A stretch of 45,516 nt of DNA, from the IMG/VR virus record IMGVR_UViG_3300034072_000779, positions 1 to 45,516 of that record. One strand, given 5' to 3'. Positions within the stretch are counted from its first letter, which is position 1. Each line of letters opens with the position of its first letter. This DNA is from a virus. The notes beneath the pieces were generated by a model. It was given only the letters and a program-made list of their open reading frames with translations, was not told the origin of the DNA and did no database searches. Position numbers and translations under genes: made by a program. Shown piece after piece: positions 19,401-26,629 of this stretch.

Positions 19401-21993
19401 CCGTGGCCGCACGCGCAAGATCACCGACAACGTGCTCACCAAAGCGGCGAAGGACTTCGCCACGACGCTCGTCGAGCGCAAGAAGATCAAGGACATCAAG
19501 CCGGCGCAATTCGCTGCCGCTGAAGGGCGTGCCGCGAAGGCAGCCGAGCGCACCTCGAACTTCACCGAGAAGGTGACCGAGAAGCGCAACCAACTGGTGA
19601 ACCACTACGCGGCCCGCGCTGCGAACGACGCCGTCGACTACATCGAGAAGCAGGTCGCCTACCTACGCGAGGTCGGCAACCGGGAGTCGATCGACCCCGA
19701 GTACCGTGACCAGATCAACGCCATCCTCGAAGGCTACGAGCTTCGCCGCATCACGCAGCGCGAAGAGGCGAAGCGCGCGTCGCTGCTGGAGTGGATCGAG
19801 AGCCAGGAAGCGATGGGCCTCGACCCGGTGATCGACCAGAAGCTGATCGACGCCGCCAACCGCACGAACTACCGCAACCTGCCGCTGGAAGACTTCCGCG
19901 GGCTGGTCGACTCGATCCGCAACATCGAGCACTTGGGTCGCCTCAAGAAGAAGCTGCTCACCGCGAAGGACAACCGCGAGCTGGCCGAAGTCGTAGAGGA
20001 AGTGCGCGCGTCGATCGACGAGAACCACAATCGCGAAGCGAAGGTGCGCATCGAGACGGGCAGGGGTGTTGCGCGCATCGGCAAGATGGCGCGCGGCTTC
20101 GTCGCCATGCACCGCAAGTTCGCCAGCATCGCTCGCGAGATGGACGGCGGCGTAGACGGCGGGTCGATGTGGGAGCGCTTGGTGCGCCCCATGAACGAGG
20201 CCGGTGACAACGAGATCACGATGCGCGCCGAGGCGACCGACAAACTCGCCGGCATCTTCAAGCTCCTCGACGGCATCAAGCTGACCCGCAAGAGCGAAGT
20301 GCTGCCGGGCGTGTCGATGACCCGCGAAGCGCAGATCATGCTCGCGCTCAACTGGGGCAACGAGGGCAACCGGCAGCGCGTCATCGACGGCGGGCTGGAC
20401 GGACGGCGTCGCCTCACCCAGGCCGAGGCCGAGCAGATCGTGTTCAGCCTGTCGAGCAAGGAGTGGGACTTCGTCGAAGCGATGTGGGACTTCGTCGGCA
20501 GTTACCGGCCGATGATCGCCGAGCAGGAGAAGCGCTTGACCGGTGTCGAACCGAAGTGGGTCGAGCCCGCTCCGTTCACGCTGCCCAACGGCCGGCAGAT
20601 CAAGGGCGGCTACTTCCCGGCGAAGTACGACGGCGACCTGTCCACGCGCTCCAACGAACTCGAAGCCGTGACCGACTTGCGCCAGCAGATGCGCGGCGCT
20701 GCGGGCCGCGCGGCCACGCGCAACGGCTACACGAAGGAGCGCTCGCAGGAGGTCAAGGATCGCCCGCTGCGCAAAGACTTCGGCGTCATCATGCAGCACG
20801 TCGGCGAGGTGACTCACCGGCTCGCGTGGCAGGACTGGCTGATCGACGCCCGGCGCGTGCTGAACGCGAGGCCGGTCGATGCTGCGATCCGTGAGTTCTA
20901 CGGGCCGGAGATTCTGCGCGAGATGAAGGAGCACATCAAGGACATCGCAGCCGGTGACCTCGGTGCGCAGTCGGACCTCGACCGCATCCTCGGCCACATT
21001 CGCAGCGGCGTGACGATCGCCGGCATGGGCTGGAACCTCGCGACAGGCCTGATGCAGCCGCTGGGTATCACGCAGTCGACCGTGCGCGTCGGCGCCGACT
21101 GGATGGCGAAGGGGCTCGCGCACTTCGCGGCCAACCCGGTCAAGGCTACGCAGATCGCGCAGGAGAAGTCGAAGTTCATGGCGAGCCGTTCGATCTCGCT
21201 GAACCGCGACCTGAACGACATCCTGAACAAGATCGACAAGGACAAACTCTCCACCGTCGAGAACTCGTACTTCTGGTTCATCTACAAGCTGCAGACGGCG
21301 ATCGACGTGCCGACGTGGTGGGGTGCCTACGAGCGCGCCATCGCCGAGGGCAACGACGAAGCACGTTCGATCGCACTCGCCGACCAGGCCGTCATCGACG
21401 CGCAGGGCGGCGGCACGTTGAAAGATCAGGCGCGCATCCAGCGCGGCGGTGCGGGCCAGAAGCTCTTCACGGCCTTCTACTCGTACTTCAACACGACCTA
21501 CAACCTGGCGGTCGAGCAGGGCCGCACGGCGCGCGTGAAGGGTGGCATGGCGGTGCCGAAGCTCGTGTCCGACTACGCGCTGCTGTTCGTCATCCCGGCG
21601 ATGGCGGGCGCGCTGCTGAAGATGCTGCTGAAGGGTGAGGACTTCGACGACGAAGAGAAGCTCGCACGCAAGCTCGCGGCCGAGCAGTTGAACTACCTGT
21701 TCGGCACGATGGTGCTGACCCGCGAGATCGGCGGCGGCATTGCGGCGGCGCTGGACGGCTTCAACTACAACGGCCCGGCCGCGCTGCGGCTCTTCGGCGA
21801 GATGTCTAAACTAGCCAAACAGGTCGACCAGGGCGAGGTCGACGCTGCGGCGCTGAAGGCCGCGAACAACGTCGCCGGCATCCTGCTGCATTACCCGTCC
21901 GGGCAGGTGCAGCGCACCGTCGAAGGCATGGTCGCGCTGTCCGAAGGCGAGACGGAGAACCCGGCGTCCGTGCTGTTCGGCCCGCCCCGGTGA
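13438..21993 (+). CDS. Giant internal virion/ejection protein (2851 aa, polyvalent type)
   Basis: 2851 aa, almost one fifth of the genome. Analogous in order to T7 gp16, which crosses the inner membrane during DNA entry. Modules seen: two N-terminal YxxLLxEE motifs (IYQGLLAEEE, PYAALLDEEA); hydrophobic segments about residues 150-175 and 235-265; a GNAT-like stretch near 735-755 (VAEERQRQGIGGKLFTLYR); a DUF3293-like segment from about 1244 (DWTILTAENPEG); a VAGVHFSKEERSLL segment near 1382; a zincin-like HEAGH (H1630, E1631, H1634) with a downstream FE near 1692; and a conserved C-terminal region with FYSYFNTTYNLA and a membrane segment near 2710-2735. Such fusions are typical of polyvalent phage proteins, thought to enter the cell with the DNA. 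No lytic transglycosylase motif was clear to me. Confidence 0.88.
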   Translation: MTNIYQGLLAEEEQRMQNNATPNQSSPAAPIQQSSPYAALLDEEAQQATTRRQQVLNAAVRENPDTVAKQVQLSNKSGVPLSVVRDEEAEVAARQRARELETLAAQSPVLARQLQDPKFASLAHDDAENLSLLEQAVRATWGAVRATASGVPALAGGLYGVGAAGFELASRYVGQPLAGRLLPEDIFGRVGEGLRRASGTLANTAAEVASIDKSAGIVERSIYSGFQSLGQNLPPLVAALVTRNPSLALSIMSAGAGGQSYTKAREKGLDPFRSAAYGTTDAAIEAVTEAFPLFKLFNDLGVGTPFVKAFITNQISEQLGEQAATALQDFNEWATLHPERPFTSYLEERPSAALQTAIATVIGSGGQVAILKAVEKATQSLSSMQSGANAAQDGLRQMEGLMTQVEQAQLRTRDLPTLQGFLQESGAEDVYLDPRALQQAGVDVNVLAQTLPSVAEQLAEDGAGTRDFVIPGAELLARLPGTGLEQSLLPHIRMDLESPSAFEAEQQLTEAATFFQQEAERVLQTQQIDDLARQSQDRVEQDLVRQLKEANRFTDDVNTAYAKLVSSFFGTLSSRLTKAGQATTAEEMYQRFALRVNAQSVAGEQQLDQDFSDWQVISQEDDPNPFPEGMKFAVSAGAQGTLEFFATRREAQEWLNQEIEFQKSFRQQQLDQNIPDRPLLREADLEGMMPPERTLVAAENGVEYYAAGEGFYATVDGKEVGFVLPLSEDPVQGFDVTVAEERQRQGIGGKLFTLYRGAHPGAPTGGLTKAGEGMARKTGADLSTLFQSASLRRGTETLKRFGLDPTKKHTTRQVAAALEARQRERYGSIGRDDRSPETARKIAKWMVEEVLFEMQNPGMSGVGWYSTKFQAALDTMAEAFPELATDKNARDLMTALIAVTSDGQKVNENFLMAMEVYGEFKDSGKFASKRGHSRDSSIKGNLEKIQKLHDELGAEGMRKFLMREITIAEINAMARIAGEKTTSDYTADTKMPVAATVFGPKLGAFYANLMGSSGYLTMDRWWSRTFNRYRGNLIAQPTRPGLDRFKQLIGKPELSDDQAIAETVPYRKAYEARNYKDGTETEKAANTLYKAAFENIEDSPFNATDRKFMVQAVKYAQQNLKRRGAEMSIADIQAVLWYYEKRLYGELGARQSADVSYEEAARRAVAARSGDGVAGATIPEGTAGDAVGIQPGDEVFNDPAPGAEAFTLNQSAIPEPLRVIGNAQRASLKTDFSKSGIKDILKRSDWTILTAENPEGVQLDEAANKARMDELRARLKEMGLEFIDVRGKYGNDENSIVVIGVGRDQAMALGKQFLQQSVLTNAGLVFRDGTIKPSRKLNVLDRAADDYYTELPDGTKFSIEFDNLDFDSRWPKQDGRVGEVSVAGVHFSKEERSLLSAASYGRGAKGAEAERIKNADDKRLAKRVHFYVNTGNGVRAERDVGSVAHATRLANLYDADGDPLGLFRPFEIVEGPDGKKTERKRDLNERESAVIDAGFSGYLSRNAVGGSAVVFEDVKVTPVGTEADANAMVQGIVPPPPQMTELRKKAMEIMQDQRMSAGARLPIEWAAEFKKYGYDVPIDTAGNDPVYKDELLKKLYQGDQARGQITFGNVAETPSTITLLKNADLSTFLHEAGHFYLEVLNSIATQPNAPQEIVDDMNAALAWMGVKGGLAQWNAMSLEEKRPYHEQWARGFEAYLFEGKAPSVELRGVFSRFSAWLKNVYRQLASLNVELTDEVRGVFDRMLATEEQIKEAEALRGYAPLFKSAEEMGAQPDEWARYQNLHADATESANEKLQTRSLRDMRYLSNARSRAIRQLQKDVEAKRKVVEAEVKAEVSQQPIYAVQRWLKYGEMPDGTQTVGAKLDLKALKEMYGEGPAAPWRYFATGTNGLAGNEGLHPDVVAEMFGFSSGDAMVRQILAADPENDVVEGMTDQRMLERYGDVQNPAAIERAADEAVHNTARAKFIATELAALQNAMSVRQDTGRTVTDSRGRTRKITDNVLTKAAKDFATTLVERKKIKDIKPAQFAAAEGRAAKAAERTSNFTEKVTEKRNQLVNHYAARAANDAVDYIEKQVAYLREVGNRESIDPEYRDQINAILEGYELRRITQREEAKRASLLEWIESQEAMGLDPVIDQKLIDAANRTNYRNLPLEDFRGLVDSIRNIEHLGRLKKKLLTAKDNRELAEVVEEVRASIDENHNREAKVRIETGRGVARIGKMARGFVAMHRKFASIAREMDGGVDGGSMWERLVRPMNEAGDNEITMRAEATDKLAGIFKLLDGIKLTRKSEVLPGVSMTREAQIMLALNWGNEGNRQRVIDGGLDGRRRLTQAEAEQIVFSLSSKEWDFVEAMWDFVGSYRPMIAEQEKRLTGVEPKWVEPAPFTLPNGRQIKGGYFPAKYDGDLSTRSNELEAVTDLRQQMRGAAGRAATRNGYTKERSQEVKDRPLRKDFGVIMQHVGEVTHRLAWQDWLIDARRVLNARPVDAAIREFYGPEILREMKEHIKDIAAGDLGAQSDLDRILGHIRSGVTIAGMGWNLATGLMQPLGITQSTVRVGADWMAKGLAHFAANPVKATQIAQEKSKFMASRSISLNRDLNDILNKIDKDKLSTVENSYFWFIYKLQTAIDVPTWWGAYERAIAEGNDEARSIALADQAVIDAQGGGTLKDQARIQRGGAGQKLFTAFYSYFNTTYNLAVEQGRTARVKGGMAVPKLVSDYALLFVIPAMAGALLKMLLKGEDFDDEEKLARKLAAEQLNYLFGTMVLTREIGGGIAAALDGFNYNGPAALRLFGEMSKLAKQVDQGEVDAAALKAANNVAGILLHYPSGQVQRTVEGMVALSEGETENPASVLFGPPR

Positions 21994-22006
21994 GGTACGC
22001 ATAACC
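21994..22006 (+). promoter_or_regulatory. Late-module motif copy 4 (GGTACGCATAACC)
   Basis: Starts directly after the stop codon of the giant ejection gene, 41 bp before the tail fibre ATG. The context TGA-GGTACGC is the same as copy 3. It would head the fibre/lysis unit (22048-25216). Confidence 0.55.
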
Positions 22007-22047
22007 GCGCCCTGACCATTGACAATTCACGATAATTCGAGGCCGAT

Positions 22048-23451
22048 ATGACCCTACCCGTCACCACCCGTCGAGATGGTCCCTACTCCTGCAATGGTGT
22101 GCTGCAGGACTTTGACTTCAATTTCAAAGTCTTCGCCGAGAGCGACATCCAGGTCATCCTCACGGACTCCGATGCCGCGGAGACGACCCTCACGATCACG
22201 ACCGGCTACACGGTCGCGCTCAACGCCGACCAGGAGAGCAACCCTGGCGGCACGATCACGACGGTCGCGACCTACGCTACCGGCAACAAGATCACGATCA
22301 TCGGTGCGCTTGATTACGGCCAGCCGACGCAACTCACGAATCGCGGCGGCTTCTTCCCGAAGGTGATCGAGCGCGCGATGGACCGCCTCGGCATCCTGAT
22401 CCAGCAGTTGAAGGAGCAGGTCGATCGCAGCGTGAAGGTCGACGCCTCCAGCACCACAGACCCTGACACGTTGATCGACGACCTGGTTGCCGCTGCTGCT
22501 GACGCGGAAGCCGCAGCGACCGCCGCGGCTGCCAGCTACGACGCCTTCGACGACCGCTACCTCGGCAGCAAGACCAGCGACCCGGCACTCGACAATGACG
22601 GTGCCGCGCTCATCACGGGCGCGCTGTACTGGAACTCGGTGGCCGAAGAGATTCGCGTCTACAACGGCACGTCGTGGGAAGCCATCACTGAGACGTCGAA
22701 CTACTCGCCGGAGAGCTTCTCGGGTGACGGTTCGGATGTCACCTTCACCCTGACGAACCCGCCGGTCGGAGCGGCCAACCTGTTCGTGTACCTCAGCGGT
22801 GTACGGCAAGTGCCGACGACCGACTACACGCTCTCGGGCAGCACGCTCACTTTCACCTCTGCACCGCCGCTGGGCACGAACAACATCTTCACCCTGGCCG
22901 CGAGCACGCAGGACATCGGTGTGCCGAGTGACGACACGGTGAGCACGGCGAAGCTGCAGGACGGTGCGGTGACCGCAAGCAAACTAGGCGCCGGGTTAGC
23001 TGTGCCGACAGGCGCAATCCTCGACTTTGCCGGAACGTCCGCACCTACCGGCTATCTAGGGTGCGACGGTTCAAACATCAGCCGCGCAACTTATGCCGCA
23101 CTGTTCAGTGCGATCGGCACGACTTGGGGGGCGGGCGACGGCAGCACGACGTTCACCTTGCCCGATTTTCGACGTCGTGTTGCTGTCGGCTCTGGCGGCA
23201 CTGGCACCGCTACGCTCGGAAATGCGGTGGGCAACACTGGTGGCGCGGAGACGCACACGCTGGTCACAGCCGAAATGCCGTCGCACACGCACCCGAATGG
23301 CGGCTCGGCGACTCTCGCTAATCCGAGCGCAGGCGCGGCGTCGTCCAATGCTGTTCAGGATGATGGCACGACAACCGGCTCGACTGGTGGAGACGGTGCG
23401 CACAACAACATGCAACCGTCCGCTGTCGTGTTGAAAATCATCAAGACGTAA
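22048..23451 (+). CDS. Tail fibre with N-terminal virion-binding domain and collar domain
   Basis: 467 aa. Residues 1-130 match the pattern of podoviral fibre N-termini: FKVFAESDIQVIL, GGTITTV, QPTQLTNRGGFFPKVIERAMDRLGILIQQLKEQVDRSVK; this part attaches to the tail. A short Ala-rich coiled coil follows (about 150-170), then repeats ending in a phage tail collar domain from about residue 325 (PTGAILDFAGTSAPTGYLGCDG, and PSHTHPNGG near 410), with the usual NNMQPSAVVLKIIK end. Recognises the host surface. No reverse transcriptase or template repeat is present, so it is not diversified as in BPP-1. Confidence 0.9.
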   Translation: MTLPVTTRRDGPYSCNGVLQDFDFNFKVFAESDIQVILTDSDAAETTLTITTGYTVALNADQESNPGGTITTVATYATGNKITIIGALDYGQPTQLTNRGGFFPKVIERAMDRLGILIQQLKEQVDRSVKVDASSTTDPDTLIDDLVAAAADAEAAATAAAASYDAFDDRYLGSKTSDPALDNDGAALITGALYWNSVAEEIRVYNGTSWEAITETSNYSPESFSGDGSDVTFTLTNPPVGAANLFVYLSGVRQVPTTDYTLSGSTLTFTSAPPLGTNNIFTLAASTQDIGVPSDDTVSTAKLQDGAVTASKLGAGLAVPTGAILDFAGTSAPTGYLGCDGSNISRATYAALFSAIGTTWGAGDGSTTFTLPDFRRRVAVGSGGTGTATLGNAVGNTGGAETHTLVTAEMPSHTHPNGGSATLANPSAGAASSNAVQDDGTTTGSTGGDGAHNNMQPSAVVLKIIKT

Positions 23452-23460
23452 GGAGCCGAA

Positions 23461-23832
23461 ATGTTACTCCAGAAAACCCAGCTTCCCTGCCCGGAACCGG
23501 AGTTTAGGGAAAAGCTGTCTGACTATCTCGCGGCGCGGGAGGCGCATAAGCTCACAGTCGGGATGCCGGCACCGCTGCCGGAGTTTGAAGTATTCAGAAC
23601 CATTGCCGACAAAGGGGGCGAGTTCGCAGTTGTTGAAAACGAGGGCGAGGCGCCTGAGCCATCTGAACCGAGGGACTATAGGGCGCTTCGCCTGCTGGCG
23701 TATCGACAGCGCGGCGCAACGGAAACCGCCTGCATCGAGGCCATCATCGAGTACATGGCGGGCAGGCCGGAGAAGATGAACGAACTCGCGCAGATTCGTG
23801 ACGGCGTGAAGCGGGACTTCCCGAAGCTATGA
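23461..23832 (+). CDS. Hypothetical protein downstream of tail fibre
   Basis: 123 aa, with AAGGAG 6 bases before ATG. The C-terminal pattern DYRALRLLAYRQRGATETACIEAIIEYMAGRPEKMNEL... ending VKRDFPKL is common among small proteins encoded just after collar-domain fibres. It may assist fibre folding or assembly, but this rests on position only. Overlaps the next gene by ATGA. Confidence 0.7.
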   Translation: MLLQKTQLPCPEPEFREKLSDYLAAREAHKLTVGMPAPLPEFEVFRTIADKGGEFAVVENEGEAPEPSEPRDYRALRLLAYRQRGATETACIEAIIEYMAGRPEKMNELAQIRDGVKRDFPKL

Positions 23833-24164
23833 CCGCTGCGCTTTTCGTCGCCGGCTTCTACGTCCTGTTCCTTGTGACGTGGCTGTTTTACCTCGCCATC
23901 ATGAACCTGGCCGAGCATCGCGATGCGCTGCACCCGTTCGCTAAGATCAACGCTTACATCCTGCTCGCGATCGGCTACCCGCTCGACGCGCTGTTCAATG
24001 CTGTCGCAAGCGTGGTGTTGTTCTGGCGACTGCCGAAGGCGTGGCTCTTTACCGGCACGCTCAAGTACTGGATTGCGTCGAATGACAACAAGCGTGCCGC
24101 GCTGGCCGCTTGGGTATGCACGCACCTACTGAACCAATTCGACCCGAAAGGAAGGCACTGCTGA
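23829..24164 (+). CDS. Membrane protein of the lysis region
   Basis: 111 aa with two strong hydrophobic segments, about residues 3-27 and 42-66, then a basic, Trp-containing tail (KAWLFTGTLKYW). Located in the fibre-lysis interval, coupled to both neighbours (ATGA and TGATG overlaps). It could be an antiholin, a second holin or an envelope accessory. I do not recognise a defined family. Confidence 0.68.
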   Translation: MTAALFVAGFYVLFLVTWLFYLAIMNLAEHRDALHPFAKINAYILLAIGYPLDALFNAVASVVLFWRLPKAWLFTGTLKYWIASNDNKRAALAAWVCTHLLNQFDPKGRHC

Positions 24165-24457
24165 TGGCCACCCCCACCGACGAGACGTCCTTCCTCTCCC
24201 AAGTTCTTGCATGGATCGCTGCCGCGATTGCCGCGGTGGGCGCATGGTTGTGGACGACGACGATGGGGCGGATCGCAAAGCTCGAAGAGGGCAAAGTGAA
24301 CCAGAAGACTTTTGATGAGTACGTGGCCCGCGCAGACAGGGACCGCAGTGAACGTCGGCAGACCGAGATCAACCTGTTCGAGAAAGTCGACGACCTGCGC
24401 GACCACGTTGACACGAAGCTCGATCGCATCGTCGCCTTGATACAGGGAAAGAAATGA
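24164..24457 (+). CDS. Membrane-anchored coiled-coil protein (possible spanin or holin partner)
   Basis: 97 aa. One N-terminal transmembrane helix (about residues 11-32, ending WTTTMG) followed by a highly charged coiled coil to the end. This topology resembles inner-membrane spanins or XhlA-type holin partners. ATG at 24164 is chosen because it overlaps the previous stop (TGATG) and follows a GAAAGGAAGG site; a longer in-frame ORF starts at 24110 but would overlap the upstream gene heavily. No lipoprotein (outer spanin) gene was found embedded in it. Confidence 0.7.
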   Translation: MATPTDETSFLSQVLAWIAAAIAAVGAWLWTTTMGRIAKLEEGKVNQKTFDEYVARADRDRSERRQTEINLFEKVDDLRDHVDTKLDRIVALIQGKK

Positions 24458-24813
24458 CGCCCCACTTCAGCCGCGAAGAACTCGCCTGCAAGTGTGGCTG
24501 CGGTTTCCTGCCGCAGCAGGGTTTCATGGACAAGGTCGAGCAGCTTCGTCTGTCCGTAGGCTTCCCGCTCCCGGTGTCCTCGGCCGCCCGGTGCCCGGAC
24601 CACAACGCGCGGGTGTCAGGCACCGGGCGTAGCGGGCCGCACACCACGGGTCGTGCGATCGACCTAGCAGTGAGCCACGACAAGGCGTACATGGTGCTCG
24701 CGACAGCGCTCCGCATGGGCTTCACCGGCATCGGTGTGCAGCAAAAGGGCGGCGGCAGATTCATCCACCTCGATGACCTGGCCGACGGCAGGCCGACGGT
24801 CTGGAGCTATTAA
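24454..24813 (+). CDS. Endolysin, peptidase M15A type
   Basis: 119 aa, single catalytic domain as usual for this family (Peptidase_M15_3), with no signal peptide or cell-wall binding domain. Zinc ligands are visible: H63 and D70 in GPHTTGRAIDLA, and H105 in FIHLD, with D107 next to it. The preceding SSAARCPDHNARV segment and the N-terminal CKCGC motif (residues 12-16) are typical. Predicted to cut peptide cross-links of peptidoglycan after export through the holin. ATGA overlap with the previous gene; the holin follows directly. Confidence 0.93.
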   Translation: MTPHFSREELACKCGCGFLPQQGFMDKVEQLRLSVGFPLPVSSAARCPDHNARVSGTGRSGPHTTGRAIDLAVSHDKAYMVLATALRMGFTGIGVQQKGGGRFIHLDDLADGRPTVWSY

Positions 24814-24814
24814 C

Positions 24815-25216
24815 ATGAACCCTCTCATTCTTGGTCCCGTACTGGAACTCGGCAAGAGTCTCATCGGCCGCTTCTTCCCCGACGAGGAGAAGCGGCGCGA
24901 AGCTGAAGCTGACTTCCTCAAGCAGGCGATGGACGGGGAGCTTAAGCAGGTCATCGCGCAGCTTGAGATCAACGCCCGCGAAGCACAGCACCCGAGCATA
25001 TGGGTCGCTGGCTGGCGGCCCTTCTTCGGCTGGGTCGGGGGCTGCGCCTTCGCCTACGTCACCATTGTGCAGCCGCTGCTCTCGTGGTACGGCACGGCGA
25101 AGGGCTGGCCCATGCCGCCGGAGCTGAACCTCGATCTGCTGTGGGTGGTCGTGACCGGGATGCTCGGCATCGGCGGCCTGCGCACCTTCGAGAAATCCAA
25201 AGGCGTCGCCAAGTAG
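24815..25216 (+). CDS. Holin, GTA three-TM type
   Basis: 133 aa. Contains the family signature INAREAQHPSIWVAGWRPFFGW (about residues 53-74) followed by two hydrophobic helices (75-92 and 108-122) of the GTA_holin_3TM family. The first about 50 residues are amphipathic/charged. Forms inner-membrane lesions that release the M15 endolysin encoded one base upstream. ATG at 24815 gives the normal family N-terminus (MNPLILGPVLELGKSLIGRFFPD); the longer upstream extension is out of context. Last gene of the late region; the gap 25217-25326 shows no clear terminator. Confidence 0.9.
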   Translation: MNPLILGPVLELGKSLIGRFFPDEEKRREAEADFLKQAMDGELKQVIAQLEINAREAQHPSIWVAGWRPFFGWVGGCAFAYVTIVQPLLSWYGTAKGWPMPPELNLDLLWVVVTGMLGIGGLRTFEKSKGVAK

Positions 25217-25326
25217 AGGAAAGGCAGGGACGGACGATTACCACCACAGTGCAACCGGAGCTTCTCTCCTGGCCGATCTCAGCGATCAGACCGGCGGCTT
25301 CGCGTCGAGCCTGCACCTAGCGGCGC

Positions 25327-25590
25327 TCACGGACGTTTAGCATAAAGTTCCGGGCGGCAGGTTTTGCAGAAGCCTCTAGGCCGCTGAATCCCAACGAAAT
25401 AGCTGCTGCCGCATCCACCACATCGGGGAGGCTCCGACGGGGGGCGCAGCGCAATCTCTTCAACCCGTTGGGAAAGTTCTTGCAGCAGCGGCTTGACCTG
25501 ATCGTTTAACATAGAGTCATTGTCCGTGAGCGATTGCTGTGGGTCAAGGGCTTTATTCTGCGCATAATCTATCAGATGTCGCGTGCGCAT
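25327..25590 (-). CDS. Small zinc-ribbon-like protein
   Basis: 87 aa. The C-terminus has two Cys pairs, CGGC and CKTC, 19 residues apart (PPRCGGCGSSYFVGIQ ... GFCKTCRPELYA), a likely four-Cys zinc ribbon. The N-terminal half is helical and Gln/Leu-rich. Last gene of the leftward early operon. ATG at 25590 is preferred; an inner ATG (MLND) is possible. It could bind nucleic acid or a host protein; unknown family. Confidence 0.62.
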   Translation of the reverse strand: MRTRHLIDYAQNKALDPQQSLTDNDSMLNDQVKPLLQELSQRVEEIALRPPSEPPRCGGCGSSYFVGIQRPRGFCKTCRPELYAKRP

Positions 25591-25628
25591 AGGCTGCTCG
25601 CGTGAAGGGTTGGAACGAGCATTATGCG

Positions 25629-25865
25629 CTAACCATTCGCTAACGCCAGTGCACGCTCCAGCGACGCAGCCGCCACAGCGCAGAAGCCGACCGGAGTGTC
25701 GGGGTACCACTGCACGACCCACACCTCGCCCGTCGTCAACATCTCCGCGCGATCCTCCGGCGTCACGTCGGCGAAGTCAGTCGACAGCCACTCCTCCACC
25801 GTCTCGTACACCGCAAGGTGGGGTTGGTGCGATATGTTCAGGGTGACGTGCTTCGGTAGCTTCAC
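25629..25865 (-). CDS. Small hypothetical early protein
   Basis: 78 aa from a GTG start with a strong AGGAGG 5 bases upstream, which decides against the longer ORF. The start overlaps the end of the zinc-finger gene upstream. The sequence (KLPKHVTLNISHQPHLAVYETVEEWL ... EVWVVQWYPDTPVGF) suggests a small alpha/beta fold. No known motif. Its acidic middle and position in the early operon are compatible with a host-interaction protein, but this is speculation. Confidence 0.68.
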   Translation of the reverse strand: MKLPKHVTLNISHQPHLAVYETVEEWLSTDFADVTPEDRAEMLTTGEVWVVQWYPDTPVGFCAVAAASLERALALANG

Positions 25866-26047
25866 GGCAACCTCCTGCGATCCCGACACGGTGCGCACAC
25901 CCCCCGTACCAGCCGAGCACTCCACTCGCCGCACAGCTCGCACTCTCCAGGGTACCCCTCGGGAATCTCGTAGCCGCGCACGGCCTTGAGACGCAGCTCG
26001 GTTTCCTGTTCGATGTGCTCGTTCGCAAGGTCGATTTCATCGGCCAT
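25862..26047 (-). CDS. TraR/DksA-family C4 zinc finger protein
   Basis: 61 aa. N-terminal MADEIDLANEHIEQETELRLKAV helix followed by CELCGEWSARLVRGVCAPCRDRR, a four-Cys zinc finger (C-x2-C ... C-x2-C) of the TraR/DksA type. Truncated relatives of DksA on phages and plasmids bind in the RNA polymerase secondary channel and change host promoter activity without needing ppGpp. It may therefore help redirect host RNA polymerase here, of interest because the phage has no RNA polymerase of its own. Overlaps genes on both sides. Confidence 0.85.
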   Translation of the reverse strand: MADEIDLANEHIEQETELRLKAVRGYEIPEGYPGECELCGEWSARLVRGVCAPCRDRRRLP

Positions 26048-26366
26048 TGGACACCGCCCGCTGCTCGTTTGTCTCGGTGCGCTCGATCTCCTTTTCGAGA
26101 TTCGCCAACGCGCGCCACGCCACCTTCGCGCTGTGCCGCACGCCGTCGGTGTCGATGGTGCCGGCCTCCAGCAAGTGCCGGGTCAGTGCGTCCAGCTCGT
26201 CACCGGACTTGCTGCGGTCCCAGTGTAGTGGCTTGCCGGGGTTGTGCTGATCGTTGCCGACGCGCGAAAGTTCGGCTACGGCAGCCAGCGCGCGGGGGAA
26301 GTACTTCAGCACCCCGCTATAGATCGGTACGGCTTTGCGTTCTTTTGGGTCAGTGGGTAAGGTCAT
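26037..26366 (-). CDS. DUF5664 protein (dATP/dGTP diphosphohydrolase-like, N-terminal domain type)
   Basis: 109 aa. The pattern ...KAVPIYSGVLKYFPRALAAVAELSRVGNDQHNPGKPLHWDRSKSGDELDALTRHLLEAG... ending VAWRALANLEKEIER matches DUF5664. The D-x-x-x-RH and H-x-x-x-x-AW residues are compatible with an all-alpha nucleotide-hydrolase (MazG/HD-like) metal site. Likely acts on nucleotide pools during replication. ATG at 26366 chosen with AAAGGT upstream. Confidence 0.8.
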   Translation of the reverse strand: MTLPTDPKERKAVPIYSGVLKYFPRALAAVAELSRVGNDQHNPGKPLHWDRSKSGDELDALTRHLLEAGTIDTDGVRHSAKVAWRALANLEKEIERTETNEQRAVSNGR

Positions 26367-26371
26367 GGGTG

Positions 26372-26629
26372 TTACCTTTCTGCCGCTGCAAAAGTTTCGG
26401 CTGCGCGCTGCGACAAGCGGTGCAACCGGGCGTTGAACCATCGGCGGATGATGTAGCTCCGCGCGATGCTGATGATGGTGAACACAAGGCCGATACCGAA
26501 AGCCTGCCCCGCGGATACCGCGAAGCCGAACAGCGGCAAGACCAGGATGTTCGCCACGAAGTTGATACTGAAGCCGAGGACCACGTTGGCGATGGCCTCA
26601 ATCAGCGAACCGAGTTTGGTTTGTGTCAT
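26372..26629 (-). CDS. DUF7220-like phage membrane protein
   Basis: 85 aa. Two hydrophobic helices (about residues 13-37 and 42-62) followed by a basic cytosolic tail RSYIIRRWFNARLH. The pattern MTQTKLGSLIEAIANVV...LVLPLFG...FTIISIARSYIIRRWFN is shared by small membrane proteins in many proteobacterial phage early operons. Function unknown. ATG at 26629 preceded by GGAGAAG; overlaps the end of the endonuclease gene (ATGA). Confidence 0.78.
   Translation of the reverse strand: MTQTKLGSLIEAIANVVLGFSINFVANILVLPLFGFAVSAGQAFGIGLVFTIISIARSYIIRRWFNARLHRLSQRAAETFAAAER

Noticed and set aside
19663-21123. 486-codon - strand frame opposite the giant ejection gene
   Set aside because: Shadow frame; Arg/Val/His-rich with no motif, while the + strand frame is continuous and coupled to neighbours.
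22048-23451. Diversity-generating retroelement target at the tail fibre, as in BPP-1
   Set aside because: No reverse transcriptase gene, no template repeat and no C-type lectin (Mtd) domain; the fibre ends in a collar domain instead.
25217-25326. Terminator between the convergent holin and zinc-ribbon genes
   Set aside because: Only weak palindromic stretches, no hairpin followed by a T run on either strand.
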